A stretch of DNA of 22,375 nt from JASFRI01 sp050115015 (GTDB taxonomy: Bacteria > Acidobacteriota > Polarisedimenticolia > CBDVAL01): positions 1 through 22,375 of the forward strand of contig JASFRI010000020.1 of NCBI GenBank assembly GCA_050115015.1, written 5' to 3'. The notes under the pieces are model-generated. The model did not search any database and had not been told where the DNA came from. It saw nothing but the letters and a program-made list of their open reading frames with translations. Every line of letters begins with the position of its first letter. The stretch's first letter is position 1. The position numbers and the translations under genes were made by a program. Below are positions 8,197 through 17,174 of the stretch, piece after piece.

Positions 8197-9243
8197 ATGC
8201 GTCTGAGACCCCCCATTGGATGGACCATCCGGACGGTCGCCCTGGTCCTCGCCGGCGCCACGGCAGGGCTGGCCGCGCCCGAGGATCCCCCCGCCGCTGC
8301 CGGCGAGGAGGGCAAGCCCATCGCCCACTTCGAGACCTTCGTGCAGGACTTCGGCACCGTCCCCCGGGGCGAGCGCCTGCTGCACAGCTTCGTCGTCCGG
8401 AACGATGGAGACGCGCCGCTGGAGATCGAGAGCGTCAAACCCACGTGAGGCTGCGCGGTGGCCCGGTTCGACCGGGTCATCCCTCCCGGGGAGGAGGGAA
8501 CGATCGACGCGCAGGTGGAGACCGACCGCTACAAGGGGCCGATCTCCAAGAGCCTCACGGTGCGGACGAATGACCCGGACCACCAGGTCGCATCGCTGCA
8601 GATGAAGGCGAACGTCATCTCGTTGATCGAGGTGAGTCCGAGCTGGATGATCTCCCTGCAGGCGGATCAGGGGAAGCCGGCGACCGCGGAGGCCTTCCTC
8701 AAGGGGCTGGACCCGGCGAAGCCCTTCGAGGTGATCGGTGCCACCTCGAGCGACAAGAACATCGCCGTCAAGTTCTCCAAGCTGAAGGAGGACGACCCGC
8801 AGGGGGATTACCGGGTCGTGGTGGAGGTGTCCCCCGACGCCCCCATGGGGCCCATCGACGCCAAGATCGTCGTGTCCACCACGCTGGAGGAACAGCGGCG
8901 GGTGCGCATCCCGGTGACCGGGAAGGTCCACGGCCCCGTCAACTTCTTTCCTGCCCGCATCGTGATGTTCGCGGATCAGTCGGGCCGGCCGGCGCGGCTG
9001 GGAGGCACCATCGTCCTCCAGGCCAGGCCGGGCAAACCCCCGTTCGAGATCACCGCCGTCGAGGCGGATCGCGACGCTCTGGAGCTGTCGCCCTTCGTGA
9101 AAGGGCCCGCCGAGGTGCACCGCGTGGGCGTGATCTGGCGGGACGCGGACACCAAGGGCGTGTTCGCGGGGACCATCCGCATCCGGACGAACGTGGAGGA
9201 GATGCCCGAGATCGAGGTGCCCTACCAGGTACGCATCCAGTGA
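8197..9243 (+). CDS. DUF1573 protein, predicted selenoprotein (UGA-encoded selenocysteine at residue 84)
   Basis: The frame from the ATG at 8197 is interrupted once, by TGA at 8446-8448, and continues in the same frame to a second TGA at 9241-9243, giving 348 residues if the first TGA is read. Residues 1-27 are a Sec signal peptide ending near GLAA. A DUF1573 domain follows: HFETFVQDFGTVPRGE, then HSFVVRNDGDAPLEIESV, then KPT-U84-G-C86, then the IPPGEEGTI and SKSLTVRTNDPD strands. In ordinary DUF1573 proteins this site reads CGC, so the TGA replaces the first cysteine. The C-terminal ~200 residues look like further Ig-like beta domains and end without a membrane anchor. A SECIS-like hairpin follows the TGA. 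Selenocysteine is an inference. A nonsense mutation or base error is the alternative, but no frame slip or decay is seen downstream. The function of DUF1573 is unknown. Confidence 0.8.
8446..8480 (+). promoter_or_regulatory. Predicted bacterial SECIS element with its UGA codon
   Basis: After the UGA (8446-8448) and a 9-nt spacer, bases 8458-8466 (GUGGCCCGG) pair with 8472-8480 (CCGGGUCAU) in an unbroken 9-bp stem that includes two G-U pairs. The loop is UUCGA (8467-8471). Its first U and last A could close to leave a three-base loop. The distance from UGA to apical loop is 18 nt, close to that of the well-studied E. coli fdhF element. Bacterial SECIS loops usually have a G in the first two positions and often a bulged U in the stem. 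Here the G is later in the loop unless the closing G-C pair opens, and there is no 5' bulged U. The elements of other phyla are known to vary. In such GC-rich DNA, chance hairpins are common, so position is the stronger argument. Confidence 0.62.
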
Positions 9244-9283
9244 TGCCGCCCGGGCCGGTCCGGGCCACGGTCGCCCCCGGGCC

Positions 9284-10591
9284 GTGACGGCGGGCGCGGG
9301 GGCGGTCCCCCGGGTCGTCGCCGGCCCGCGGGAGATCCGGGCCTGGTGCCTCTACGACTTCGCGAACTCCGCCTTCACCACCCTGGTGGTGACGTTCCTC
9401 TACGCCACCTACTTCACCCAGGGGATGGTCGGGGACGAGGTGCGGGGAACACGCCTCTGGTCCTGGGGGGTCAGCGGCAGCTTCCTGGTGGTGGCGCTGC
9501 TGTCGCCGGTGATCGGCGCCCGGGCCGACGCCGCCGGGCGACGGCGTCCGCTGGTGTCGCTGAGCCTGGTCTGCATCGCCTGCACGGCGGCGCTGGCCTT
9601 CGTGCCACCCCCGCACTGGGGAATCGCCCTGGTCCTGTTCGGGATCGCGAACTTCGCCTACGAGACCTCGGGGGCGATCTACAACGCCTACCTGCCGGAC
9701 CTGGCGGCCGGGGACCGGATCGGGCGGCTGTCCGGCTACGGCTGGGGGCTGGGATACGCGGGCGGCCTGGCCAGCCTCGTGCTGGGACTGACCCTGACCG
9801 GATTGCCGGACGGAGCGGGAGGCTGGTACCTGCGGCCGTGGCTCTCCACCGAGGCGGGCTGGAACCTCCGGGCCACGAACCTGCTGGTCGCCGCCTGGTT
9901 CGCCCTCTTCGCGCTCCCCGCCTTCCTGCGCCTGCGGGACCGCGGGTCGGGGCGCACCGCACGCGCCACCGCCCCCTTCCGCGAGGTGGCGAACACGCTG
10001 CGCCACCTGGGGCGCTACCGGGAGACGGGGCGCTTCCTCGTCGCCCGGCTGGTCTACAACGACGGGCTGGTGACCGTGTTCTCGTTCGGCGGCATCTACG
10101 CCGCGGGGACGCTCGGGATGTCCTTCGGCGGCATCATGCTGCTGGGGATCTGGCTGAACGTCGTCGCCGGCATCGGGGCCGCCACCCTGGGACACCTCGA
10201 CGACCGGCTCGGCGGCAAGACGACCGTCGTCCTGACCCTCGTCGTCCTGATCGCCGGGACGCTACTGGGGGCGACCGCCACGTCCCGTGCCGTCTTCTGG
10301 TGTGCCGCCACCGCCATCGGCCTGATGGTGGGCCCGAACCAGGCGGCCAGCCGGTCGCTTATGGGTCGGTTCTCGCCACAGGCACACCGGGCCGAGTTCT
10401 TCGGCTTCTTCGCCCTGTCGGGCAAGCTGACCGCGTTCCTGGGCCCCCTCGTGCTCGGCCTGATCACGGGCTGGACCGGTAGCCAGCGCTGGGGGATGGC
10501 CTCGGTGGCAGCCTTCCTGGCGGTGGGGCTACTCCTGCTGGCCGGCCTGGACGAAGAGCGGGCCGCCCGCGAGGCCGCGGCCGTCCCCTGA
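9284..10591 (+). CDS. MFS transporter, UMF1/Atg22 family
   Basis: A 435-residue inner-membrane transporter with about twelve hydrophobic segments. The opening WCLYDFANSAFTTLVVTFLYATYF (about residues 22-45, written in the family's characteristic YDFANSAF form) and the GADADAAGRRR-like cytoplasmic loop (here IGARADAAGRRRPL) identify the UMF1 group, related to the yeast vacuolar effluxer Atg22. A second family segment is ETSGAIYNAYLPDLA. Bacterial substrates are not established. The start is GTG with no clear ribosome binding site. It lies 40 bp after the DUF1573 gene, and I see no promoter between them, so they may be co-transcribed. No other in-frame ATG lies before the conserved YDFANS segment. 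Confidence 0.9.
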   Translation: MTAGAGAVPRVVAGPREIRAWCLYDFANSAFTTLVVTFLYATYFTQGMVGDEVRGTRLWSWGVSGSFLVVALLSPVIGARADAAGRRRPLVSLSLVCIACTAALAFVPPPHWGIALVLFGIANFAYETSGAIYNAYLPDLAAGDRIGRLSGYGWGLGYAGGLASLVLGLTLTGLPDGAGGWYLRPWLSTEAGWNLRATNLLVAAWFALFALPAFLRLRDRGSGRTARATAPFREVANTLRHLGRYRETGRFLVARLVYNDGLVTVFSFGGIYAAGTLGMSFGGIMLLGIWLNVVAGIGAATLGHLDDRLGGKTTVVLTLVVLIAGTLLGATATSRAVFWCAATAIGLMVGPNQAASRSLMGRFSPQAHRAEFFGFFALSGKLTAFLGPLVLGLITGWTGSQRWGMASVAAFLAVGLLLLAGLDEERAAREAAAVP

Positions 10592-10606
10592 CGCGAGCCC
10601 TTGGGT

Positions 10607-10612
10607 TACAAT
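10607..10612 (+). promoter_or_regulatory. Predicted -10 element of the PDZ-NnrU operon
   Basis: TACAAT sits in the 50-bp gap after the transporter gene and 29 bp before the ATG at 10642. It would give a leader of about 24 nt carrying the CCGGAGA site. No recognisable -35 box is seen at the proper distance. Confidence 0.45.
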
Positions 10613-10641
10613 CCGAGGGTAGACCACCCGGAGACCACAAC

Positions 10642-11346
10642 ATGCGATCACGCCACCACGCTTCCCGCCCCCTGCTGCTCCTCCTCCTGCTCGCCGCGGT
10701 CCCCGCATCGCACGGCGCGGAGGCGGAGGCGTCCCGTGGGTTCCTCGGCATCCGCCTCGAGCCGGTCTCCGACGCGGTGCGGGCCGCCCTCGCCCTCGAG
10801 GAGGGAGCGGGCGTCATGGTGGGAGCGGTCATCGAGGGAAGCGCCGCCGAGGAGGCGGGCCTCACCCCCGGCGACGTGATCCTCGCGCTGGACGGACGCC
10901 CGGTGCGCGGCCCCCGGGAGCTGATGCGCACCGTCTCCGGATGCGCGCCCGGGGACAGCCTGGACCTCGAGATCTGGCGGGAGGGCCAGGTCGTCCGGGG
11001 CGCGGTGATGCTGATGGCCCGGCCGGACGGACGCGGCCGGTCCGGCTCCCGGCGTGCGGTGACTGCCGAGGGGAACCGGCTCGGGATCACCGGTGTGCAC
11101 CTGACGGATCAGCTCGCCGACTACTTCGTCGCGCCCGGCGGCGTGCTGGTCGCCCGCGTCGCCGAGGGGAGCGCCGGCGAGGTCGCGGGGCTGCTCGCAG
11201 GGGACGTGATCGTCTCCGTGGACGAGGCCGAGATCTCCGGGCCCTCCGAGCTCGACCAGCGGCTGACGAGCGCCGCGGGGCCCACGGTCCTGCTGGCGAT
11301 CGTGCGGGACGGGAACGACATCTTCATCGAGGCCGCGCTGGACTGA
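10642..11346 (+). CDS. Secreted protein with two PDZ domains
   Basis: A 234-residue exported protein. Residues 1-26 are a signal peptide with a seven-leucine core and an ASHGA cleavage region. Two PDZ domains follow, each beginning with a carboxylate-binding-loop-like G-[FI]-[LT]-G-[IV] segment: FLGIRLEPV with EEAGLTPGDVILALDGRPV (about 33-125), and LGITGVHLT with GEVAGLLAGDVIVSVDEAEI (about 148-232). No protease domain is attached, unlike DegP/HtrA or CtpA, so it probably acts as a periplasmic adaptor that binds exposed C-termini. It may represent the PDZ half of a two-component DegP-like system, but no partner protease lies in the same operon. The next gene starts 11 bp later and is probably co-transcribed. 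Confidence 0.88.
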   Translation: MRSRHHASRPLLLLLLLAAVPASHGAEAEASRGFLGIRLEPVSDAVRAALALEEGAGVMVGAVIEGSAAEEAGLTPGDVILALDGRPVRGPRELMRTVSGCAPGDSLDLEIWREGQVVRGAVMLMARPDGRGRSGSRRAVTAEGNRLGITGVHLTDQLADYFVAPGGVLVARVAEGSAGEVAGLLAGDVIVSVDEAEISGPSELDQRLTSAAGPTVLLAIVRDGNDIFIEAALD

Positions 11347-11357
11347 GGGGAACGACC

Positions 11358-12038
11358 GTGAGCGTCGAGGGAAAGCTCCTCTTCTGGTGGCTGCTGTTCG
11401 GCGCGACCCACATGATCGGGTCCAGCGTGCCGGTCCGGACGTTCCTGATCCGGACGCTGACCCTGCGCGGATTCAAGGCGATCTACTCGGTGGTGGCCCT
11501 CGCGACCTTCATCCCGCTGGTCCGGGTCTACTTCGCGAACGTGCACGCGGGCGAGCTGCTGTTCGACATCTCGCCCGCGCGGGTGCTGACCTGCCAGATC
11601 CTGATGCTCCTGGCGCTGATCGTCCTCGGGCAGGGGCTCGCCGCGAAGAGCCCGATGACCACGCTGGCGGAGCTGACCGGGAACCAGGGGTCGGGCGCCA
11701 CCGGCATCCTGCGGATCACCCGCCACCCGCAGAACCTGGCGTTCGGGCTGTTCGGTATCGCGCACGGGATCGCGAACCCGTACGTGGGGGACCTCATCTT
11801 CTTCGGCGGTTTCCCGGTCTATGCGGCCCTGAGCGCTGCGCACCAGGATGCCCGGATGCGGGCGACCGCTCCGGAACCGGTGCGGCTTCACCTGGAGACC
11901 ACGTCCGCCATGCCGTTTGCGGCCATCCTCGCCGGCAAGCAGCGCCTCGCCCTTAATGAGTACAGCTGGGTGGCCCTGGCGGGATCCGTGGCCGCCTTCT
12001 GGCTCCTGTGGACGTTCCACGGCGCCCTGTTCGGGTAG
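11358..12038 (+). CDS. NnrU family membrane protein
   Basis: A 226-residue integral membrane protein with about six hydrophobic segments. The GTG start is preceded by GAGGGGAA (11346-11353). The conserved motif GILRITRHPQNLAFGLFGIAHGIANP (about residues 114-139) resembles the S-isoprenylcysteine-methyltransferase-like signature found in NnrU and PEMT-like proteins. NnrU was named for a nitrogen-oxide gene cluster, and a link to squalene or phytoene isomerisation (Z-iso) is known for plant relatives. Here no denitrification or carotenoid gene is nearby, so the function stays open. The stop lies only 7 bp from the stop of the convergent peptidase gene, and I see no hairpin terminator between them. 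Confidence 0.85.
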   Translation: MSVEGKLLFWWLLFGATHMIGSSVPVRTFLIRTLTLRGFKAIYSVVALATFIPLVRVYFANVHAGELLFDISPARVLTCQILMLLALIVLGQGLAAKSPMTTLAELTGNQGSGATGILRITRHPQNLAFGLFGIAHGIANPYVGDLIFFGGFPVYAALSAAHQDARMRATAPEPVRLHLETTSAMPFAAILAGKQRLALNEYSWVALAGSVAAFWLLWTFHGALFG

Positions 12039-12045
12039 GCAGGAG

Positions 12046-13743
<1,698 letters not shown>

Positions 13744-13824
13744 GACATCGGGTCCTTTCCAGGGCCATCGCGGCCCGGCCGCCCGGGGCGACGGCCCGCG
13801 GCGGCAGGTTCTTCGAGAGGGACG

Positions 13825-13830
13825 ATTGTA
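13825..13830 (-). promoter_or_regulatory. Predicted -10 element of the M49-like peptidase gene
   Basis: Read on the minus strand, the sequence is GGGTACAATCG, with TACAAT at 13830-13825, in the 137-bp gap between the aminotransferase stop and the peptidase ATG at 13743. A transcript from here would have a leader of about 75 nt. A -35 box is not evident. Confidence 0.45.
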
Positions 13831-13880
13831 CCCGGAAACGGGGACACCGCGGGGACCCGGGTCGGCCGGTTCTGATCCAC

Positions 13881-15059
13881 TCAGGCCTCCGCGAGGACGC
13901 GCCGGACGAGCCGTGCCACCGCCTCGCGAAAGGGCTCCGGCGGGGGGAGGAGGCTGACGACGAGCCAGGCCTCCCGCGGAAAATCGTAGAAATAGCCGGG
14001 ATGGACGAGGACCCCGTCGGCCTCGAGGATCCGGACCGCCCACGCCTCGCCGGTCCGGGTGGCCGGCACCCGTAGCACGCCGTACCAGCCCCCCTCGGAG
14101 GCCTCGAGCGCGCAGGGGCTCCCCGCCACCGCCTCCTCCAGGGCCCGGTGGTTCGCCTCGACGCGTGCGCGGATGCGCGGCCGGACGACGTCCCCGACGG
14201 CCAGCAGCCGGGGCAACCCCCGAAGCGCCGTGACCGACGCCGAGAGGTAGGCGTCGGCGATGGTCTCGAGCCGCTCCATCGCCTCCGCCACGTCCCGCCC
14301 CGGCCCGCCCACGACGATCCAGCCCAGCTTCACCTGCGGCAGCCCGGCCCCCTTGGACAGGCCCCCCAGGCTGAAGGTCAGCACGCGCGCCTCGACGGCG
14401 GCACAGGCGACACGATCCGGGTCCGTCGACCGGGCGTAGTCCCCGAACACCTCGTCGGAGACGATCGCCCAGCCCCGCTCGCGGCAGGCATTGACCAGCC
14501 CGGCGTGCTCGCCCCGGTGCAGGAAGCGGCCGGTGGGATTGCCGGGGTTCACCAGGACCACCGCACGAGCCCGCTCGGGCGCCGCCTCCTCCAGGCGGGC
14601 GGGATGGAGGGACCAGCCGTCGTCCGGGTCGAGCGGGTACGGGACCGTCGCCACCGACTCCAGCCGCCCGAGATAATCGAACAGGGGGTAGCCGGGCACC
14701 GGGACCATCACCGCGTCACCCGGATCCGCGAGCAGCTTGAACAGGAACCCATAGGACTCGGAGGTCGAGGCGGTGAGGACGATGCGGGACGGGTCGACCG
14801 GGGTCCCGGCGGCGGCGTAGCGCGCCGCCACCGCCTCCCGGGCGGCGACGGTCCCGAACGGCTCCGGCTCGTAGCGGTCGACCTCCGGCGGCGACAGGGC
14901 CTCCCGCAGCTCCCGCTCGGGATACGGGATCCCCACTGCCGTCGGGTTCGAGGTCGTCAGATCCAGCAGCCGGCGTCCGGCCCGCCGCAACTCCTCGCGG
15001 AGCCCGGCCCACCGGTTGGGGACCCGCGGGAACCGCGAGCGCCGCGAGAACGTCGTCAC
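13881..15059 (-). CDS. Pyridoxal-phosphate-dependent aminotransferase (class I/II)
   Basis: A 392-residue fold-type I aminotransferase. It shows SNPTAVGIPYP near the N-terminus, the NPGNPTG motif (residues 171-177), SDEVFGDY, and the PLP lysine in FSLGGLSKGAGLPQVKLGW (Lys236). The family makes or breaks amino acids by transferring the amino group to a 2-oxo acid such as 2-oxoglutarate. The motifs are closest to aspartate/alanine/tyrosine-type enzymes, but the substrate cannot be fixed from sequence alone. The GTG start (15059-15057) overlaps the exonuclease III stop by four bases (GTGA), implying translational coupling. The frame is open further upstream to 15743, but that part is the antisense-frame shadow of the exonuclease gene. 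Confidence 0.9.
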   Translation of the reverse strand: MTTFSRRSRFPRVPNRWAGLREELRRAGRRLLDLTTSNPTAVGIPYPERELREALSPPEVDRYEPEPFGTVAAREAVAARYAAAGTPVDPSRIVLTASTSESYGFLFKLLADPGDAVMVPVPGYPLFDYLGRLESVATVPYPLDPDDGWSLHPARLEEAAPERARAVVLVNPGNPTGRFLHRGEHAGLVNACRERGWAIVSDEVFGDYARSTDPDRVACAAVEARVLTFSLGGLSKGAGLPQVKLGWIVVGGPGRDVAEAMERLETIADAYLSASVTALRGLPRLLAVGDVVRPRIRARVEANHRALEEAVAGSPCALEASEGGWYGVLRVPATRTGEAWAVRILEADGVLVHPGYFYDFPREAWLVVSLLPPPEPFREAVARLVRRVLAEA

Positions 15060-15841
15060 CCGGGCATCTCCAGCTCGACGCGGACCGGGGCGTGGTCCGA
15101 CGGCTGCTCCCGCTTCCGCGGCTCCCGGTCGATGGAGCTGGCCGCCGCCCGCCGGGCCACCGCGTCCGTCCCCAGCAGGAGATCGATCCGGAGCCCCTGA
15201 TCGCGGCGGAACCGTCCACGGCGGTAGTCCCACCAGGAGTAGAGCCCCCCCTCGTCGTGGTGCCGCCGGAACAGGTCCCGCAGGCCCCACCGCTGCAACC
15301 GCCGCAGCGCCTCGCGCTCCGGCTCGCTGCACAGCACCTTCTCCTTCCAGCGCTCCGGGTCCCAGACGTCCCGTTCCTCGGGAGCGATGTTGAAGTCCCC
15401 CAGCATGAGGAGCGGTTCCGCGGGATCGTGGTCGCGCTCCAGCCAGGCCCGGAGGGCCTGCAGCCAGGCCAGCTTGTATTCGTAGCTCGGCGAGCCCACC
15501 TCGGAGCCGTTCGGCACGTAGACGTCCACGATCCGGAGGTCCCGCCACGTCCCGGACAGCACCCGGGCCTGGGCGGGGTCCGGATCTCCCGGAAAGCCCG
15601 CCGCCACGTCCCCCAGGGGTTCCCGGGACAGGATCGCCACGCCGTTGTAGGTCCGCTGGCCGGAGGCGGCCACGCGGTAGCCCGCCGCCTCGAAGGCCTC
15701 CGCCGGGAAGCGGTCGTCGGGGGTCTTGGTCTCCTGGAGGCACAGCACCGCGGGCTCGTGGGCCCGCAGCCAGTCCAGGACCTGCTCCTGGCGGGTCCGG
15801 ATCGAGTTGACGTTCCAGGTCGCGACGGTCTGCGTCGGCAT
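15056..15841 (-). CDS. xth: Exodeoxyribonuclease III
   Basis: A 261-residue DNA repair nuclease of the exonuclease III/AP endonuclease family. It cleaves at abasic sites and removes 3' blocking groups. Motifs in order are TWNVNSIR (8-15), LQETK with the metal ligand Glu37, NGVAILSR, GDFNIAPEERD with Asp149 and Asn151, a DxLL-type segment RIDLLLGTD, and SDHAPV with the catalytic His250. The length matches E. coli XthA (268). No ribosome binding site precedes the ATG, and a perfect TATAAT lies six bases upstream of it, which suggests a leaderless message. The next gene, an aminotransferase, overlaps its stop by four bases. Confidence 0.95.
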   Translation of the reverse strand: MPTQTVATWNVNSIRTRQEQVLDWLRAHEPAVLCLQETKTPDDRFPAEAFEAAGYRVAASGQRTYNGVAILSREPLGDVAAGFPGDPDPAQARVLSGTWRDLRIVDVYVPNGSEVGSPSYEYKLAWLQALRAWLERDHDPAEPLLMLGDFNIAPEERDVWDPERWKEKVLCSEPEREALRRLQRWGLRDLFRRHHDEGGLYSWWDYRRGRFRRDQGLRIDLLLGTDAVARRAAASSIDREPRKREQPSDHAPVRVELEMPG

Positions 15842-15847
15842 CCGGGC

Positions 15848-15853
15848 ATTATA
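15848..15853 (-). promoter_or_regulatory. Predicted -10 element of xth, placed for a leaderless transcript
   Basis: On the minus strand the order is CTATAATGCCCGG followed by the ATG at 15841. The TATAAT (15853-15848) ends six bases before the start codon. Transcription usually starts 6-8 bases after the -10 box, so the first transcribed base would be at or next to the A of the ATG. The absence of a Shine-Dalgarno sequence agrees with this. No -35 box was found. Confidence 0.55.
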
Positions 15854-15880
15854 GAGGAGCCGCCCGGGGGGCCGCCGCCA

Positions 15881-15909
15881 TTGTCGCCGGCTTCCCGCCC
15901 GGATAGAAT
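15881..15909 (+). promoter_or_regulatory. Predicted promoter of the serA-serC operon
   Basis: TTGTCG (15881-15886) and TAGAAT (15904-15909) are separated by exactly 17 bp, the best -35/-10 pair in the window. The transcript would begin near 15916, with a leader of about 36 nt containing GGAGGGGA (15937-15944) before the ATG at 15952. It is divergent from the xth promoter, with about 50 bp between the two -10 boxes. Confidence 0.65.
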
Positions 15910-15951
15910 ACGGCCGTCCTGTTCGCCGTCGAAACCGGAGGGGACTTCCCC

Positions 15952-17166
15952 ATGCAGATCCTGATCGCCGACAAGTTCCCGTCCACCGGCATCCGGCGCC
16001 TCGTCGAGGCCGGCTGCGAGGTGGCGTCCAACCCCGACCTCGCCGACGAGACGCTCGTGGCGGCCCTCGGCGAGCACCAGCCCGAGGTCCTGATCGTACG
16101 GTCGACGAAGGTCACCGAGGAGATGCTGCGCACCGACTCCCTGGCCCTGGTCATCCGCGCCGGCGCCGGCGTGAACACCATCGACGTCCCCGCCGCCAGC
16201 CGGCTCGGCATCTTCGTGGCCAACTGCCCCGGCAAGAACGCCGTCGCCGTGGCGGAGCTCACCATGGGCCTGCTCATCGCCCTGGACCGGAAGATCCCCG
16301 ACAACGTCATCGACCTGCGGGCGGGACGGTGGGACAAGAAGACCTACTCCAAGGCGGCCGGGCTCAAGGGGCGTACGCTCGGCCTGATCGGCCTGGGCAG
16401 CATCGGCCGCGAGGTCGCCCTGCGGGCCCGGGCGTTCGGGATGAGGGTGATCGCCTGGAGCCGGTCGCTCACCGAGGAGGCTGCGGCGGAGCTCGGCGTC
16501 TCCCGTGCCGCCTCCCCGCAACACGTCGCCGAGTCCTCCGACGTCGTGTCAATCCATCTGGCCCAGACGGCGGAGACCCAGGGGGTGATCGATCGGGGGT
16601 TCTTCCAGGCGATGCGTCCCGGCGCCTTCTTCATCAACACGTCCCGCGGCGGCATCGTGGACCAGGATGCGCTCGTCCAGGCGATGGAGGCCAGGGGGAT
16701 CCGGGCCGGCCTCGACGTCTACGCCCAGGAGCCCGGTGCCGGCGACGACACCTTCGAGCCTCCGATCGGCCGGTCCCCGAACCTCTACGGCACGCACCAC
16801 ATCGGGGCTTCCACCGAGCAGGCGCAGCAGGCGATCGCCGACGAGACCGTGCGGATCCTGGAGACCTACCTGCGGACCGGCGAGGTCCTCAACTGCGTGA
16901 ACCTGGCCCGCCGGACCCCGGCCCGGGCCGTCCTCACCGTGCGGCACCGGGACCGGGTCGGGGTGCTGGCCCACGTTCTCGGGGAGATCCGCAAGGCCGA
17001 GATCAACGTGCAGGAGATGGAGAACGTCATCTTCGAGGGGGCCGAGGCCGCCTGCGCGCACCTCCACCTGGACCGGGAGCCCGAGGCCGCGCTCCTGGAG
17101 AGCATCCGCGCCGGCAACGAGGATATCTTCTCGCTGTCCACCGCCGGCGTGAAGCAGGATACCTAG
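15952..17166 (+). CDS. serA: D-3-phosphoglycerate dehydrogenase
   Basis: A 404-residue NAD-dependent dehydrogenase that oxidises 3-phosphoglycerate to 3-phosphohydroxypyruvate, the first step of serine synthesis. Visible landmarks are the early RSTKVTEEML and RAGAGVNTIDVPAA segments, the dinucleotide-binding GLGSIG (147-152), and the catalytic trio: Arg232 in NTSRGG, Glu260 in AQEPG and His283 in HHIGAST. A C-terminal ACT domain (about 325-404, AVLTVRHRDRVGVLAHVLGEIRKAEINV in family form) probably binds serine as feedback inhibitor. The intervening domain of the long enzymes is absent. The serC start lies 8 bp after the stop, so the two enzymes are co-expressed from the promoter at 15881-15909. 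A related 2-hydroxyacid dehydrogenase role is possible, but the ACT domain and serC neighbour favour serA. Confidence 0.92.
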   Translation: MQILIADKFPSTGIRRLVEAGCEVASNPDLADETLVAALGEHQPEVLIVRSTKVTEEMLRTDSLALVIRAGAGVNTIDVPAASRLGIFVANCPGKNAVAVAELTMGLLIALDRKIPDNVIDLRAGRWDKKTYSKAAGLKGRTLGLIGLGSIGREVALRARAFGMRVIAWSRSLTEEAAAELGVSRAASPQHVAESSDVVSIHLAQTAETQGVIDRGFFQAMRPGAFFINTSRGGIVDQDALVQAMEARGIRAGLDVYAQEPGAGDDTFEPPIGRSPNLYGTHHIGASTEQAQQAIADETVRILETYLRTGEVLNCVNLARRTPARAVLTVRHRDRVGVLAHVLGEIRKAEINVQEMENVIFEGAEAACAHLHLDREPEAALLESIRAGNEDIFSLSTAGVKQDT

Positions 17167-17174
17167 GAGAAGCC

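Noticed and set aside
8446..8448. TGA reassigned genome-wide to Trp or Gly
   Set aside because: Many genes here end in TGA at the expected family length (the ABC genes, serC, xth, and the DUF1573 gene itself). Trp is also encoded by TGG throughout, and the site aligns with Cys rather than Trp or Gly.
8458..9243. A separate gene starting at the GTG at 8458 after the TGA at 8446
   Set aside because: It has no ribosome binding site or signal peptide, and it would split one DUF1573 domain exactly inside its conserved motif. A single frame read through the TGA explains both halves better.
13744..14043. 100-residue N-terminal extension of the M49-like peptidase
   Set aside because: It is Arg/Pro/Gly-rich shadow sequence overlapping the aminotransferase gene, and would bury the lipoprotein signal peptide.
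16329..17174. Long N-terminal extension of serC within serA
   Set aside because: It is an out-of-frame shadow of serA with Arg/Gly/Pro-rich composition. The conserved SerC N-terminus begins at the ATG at 17175.
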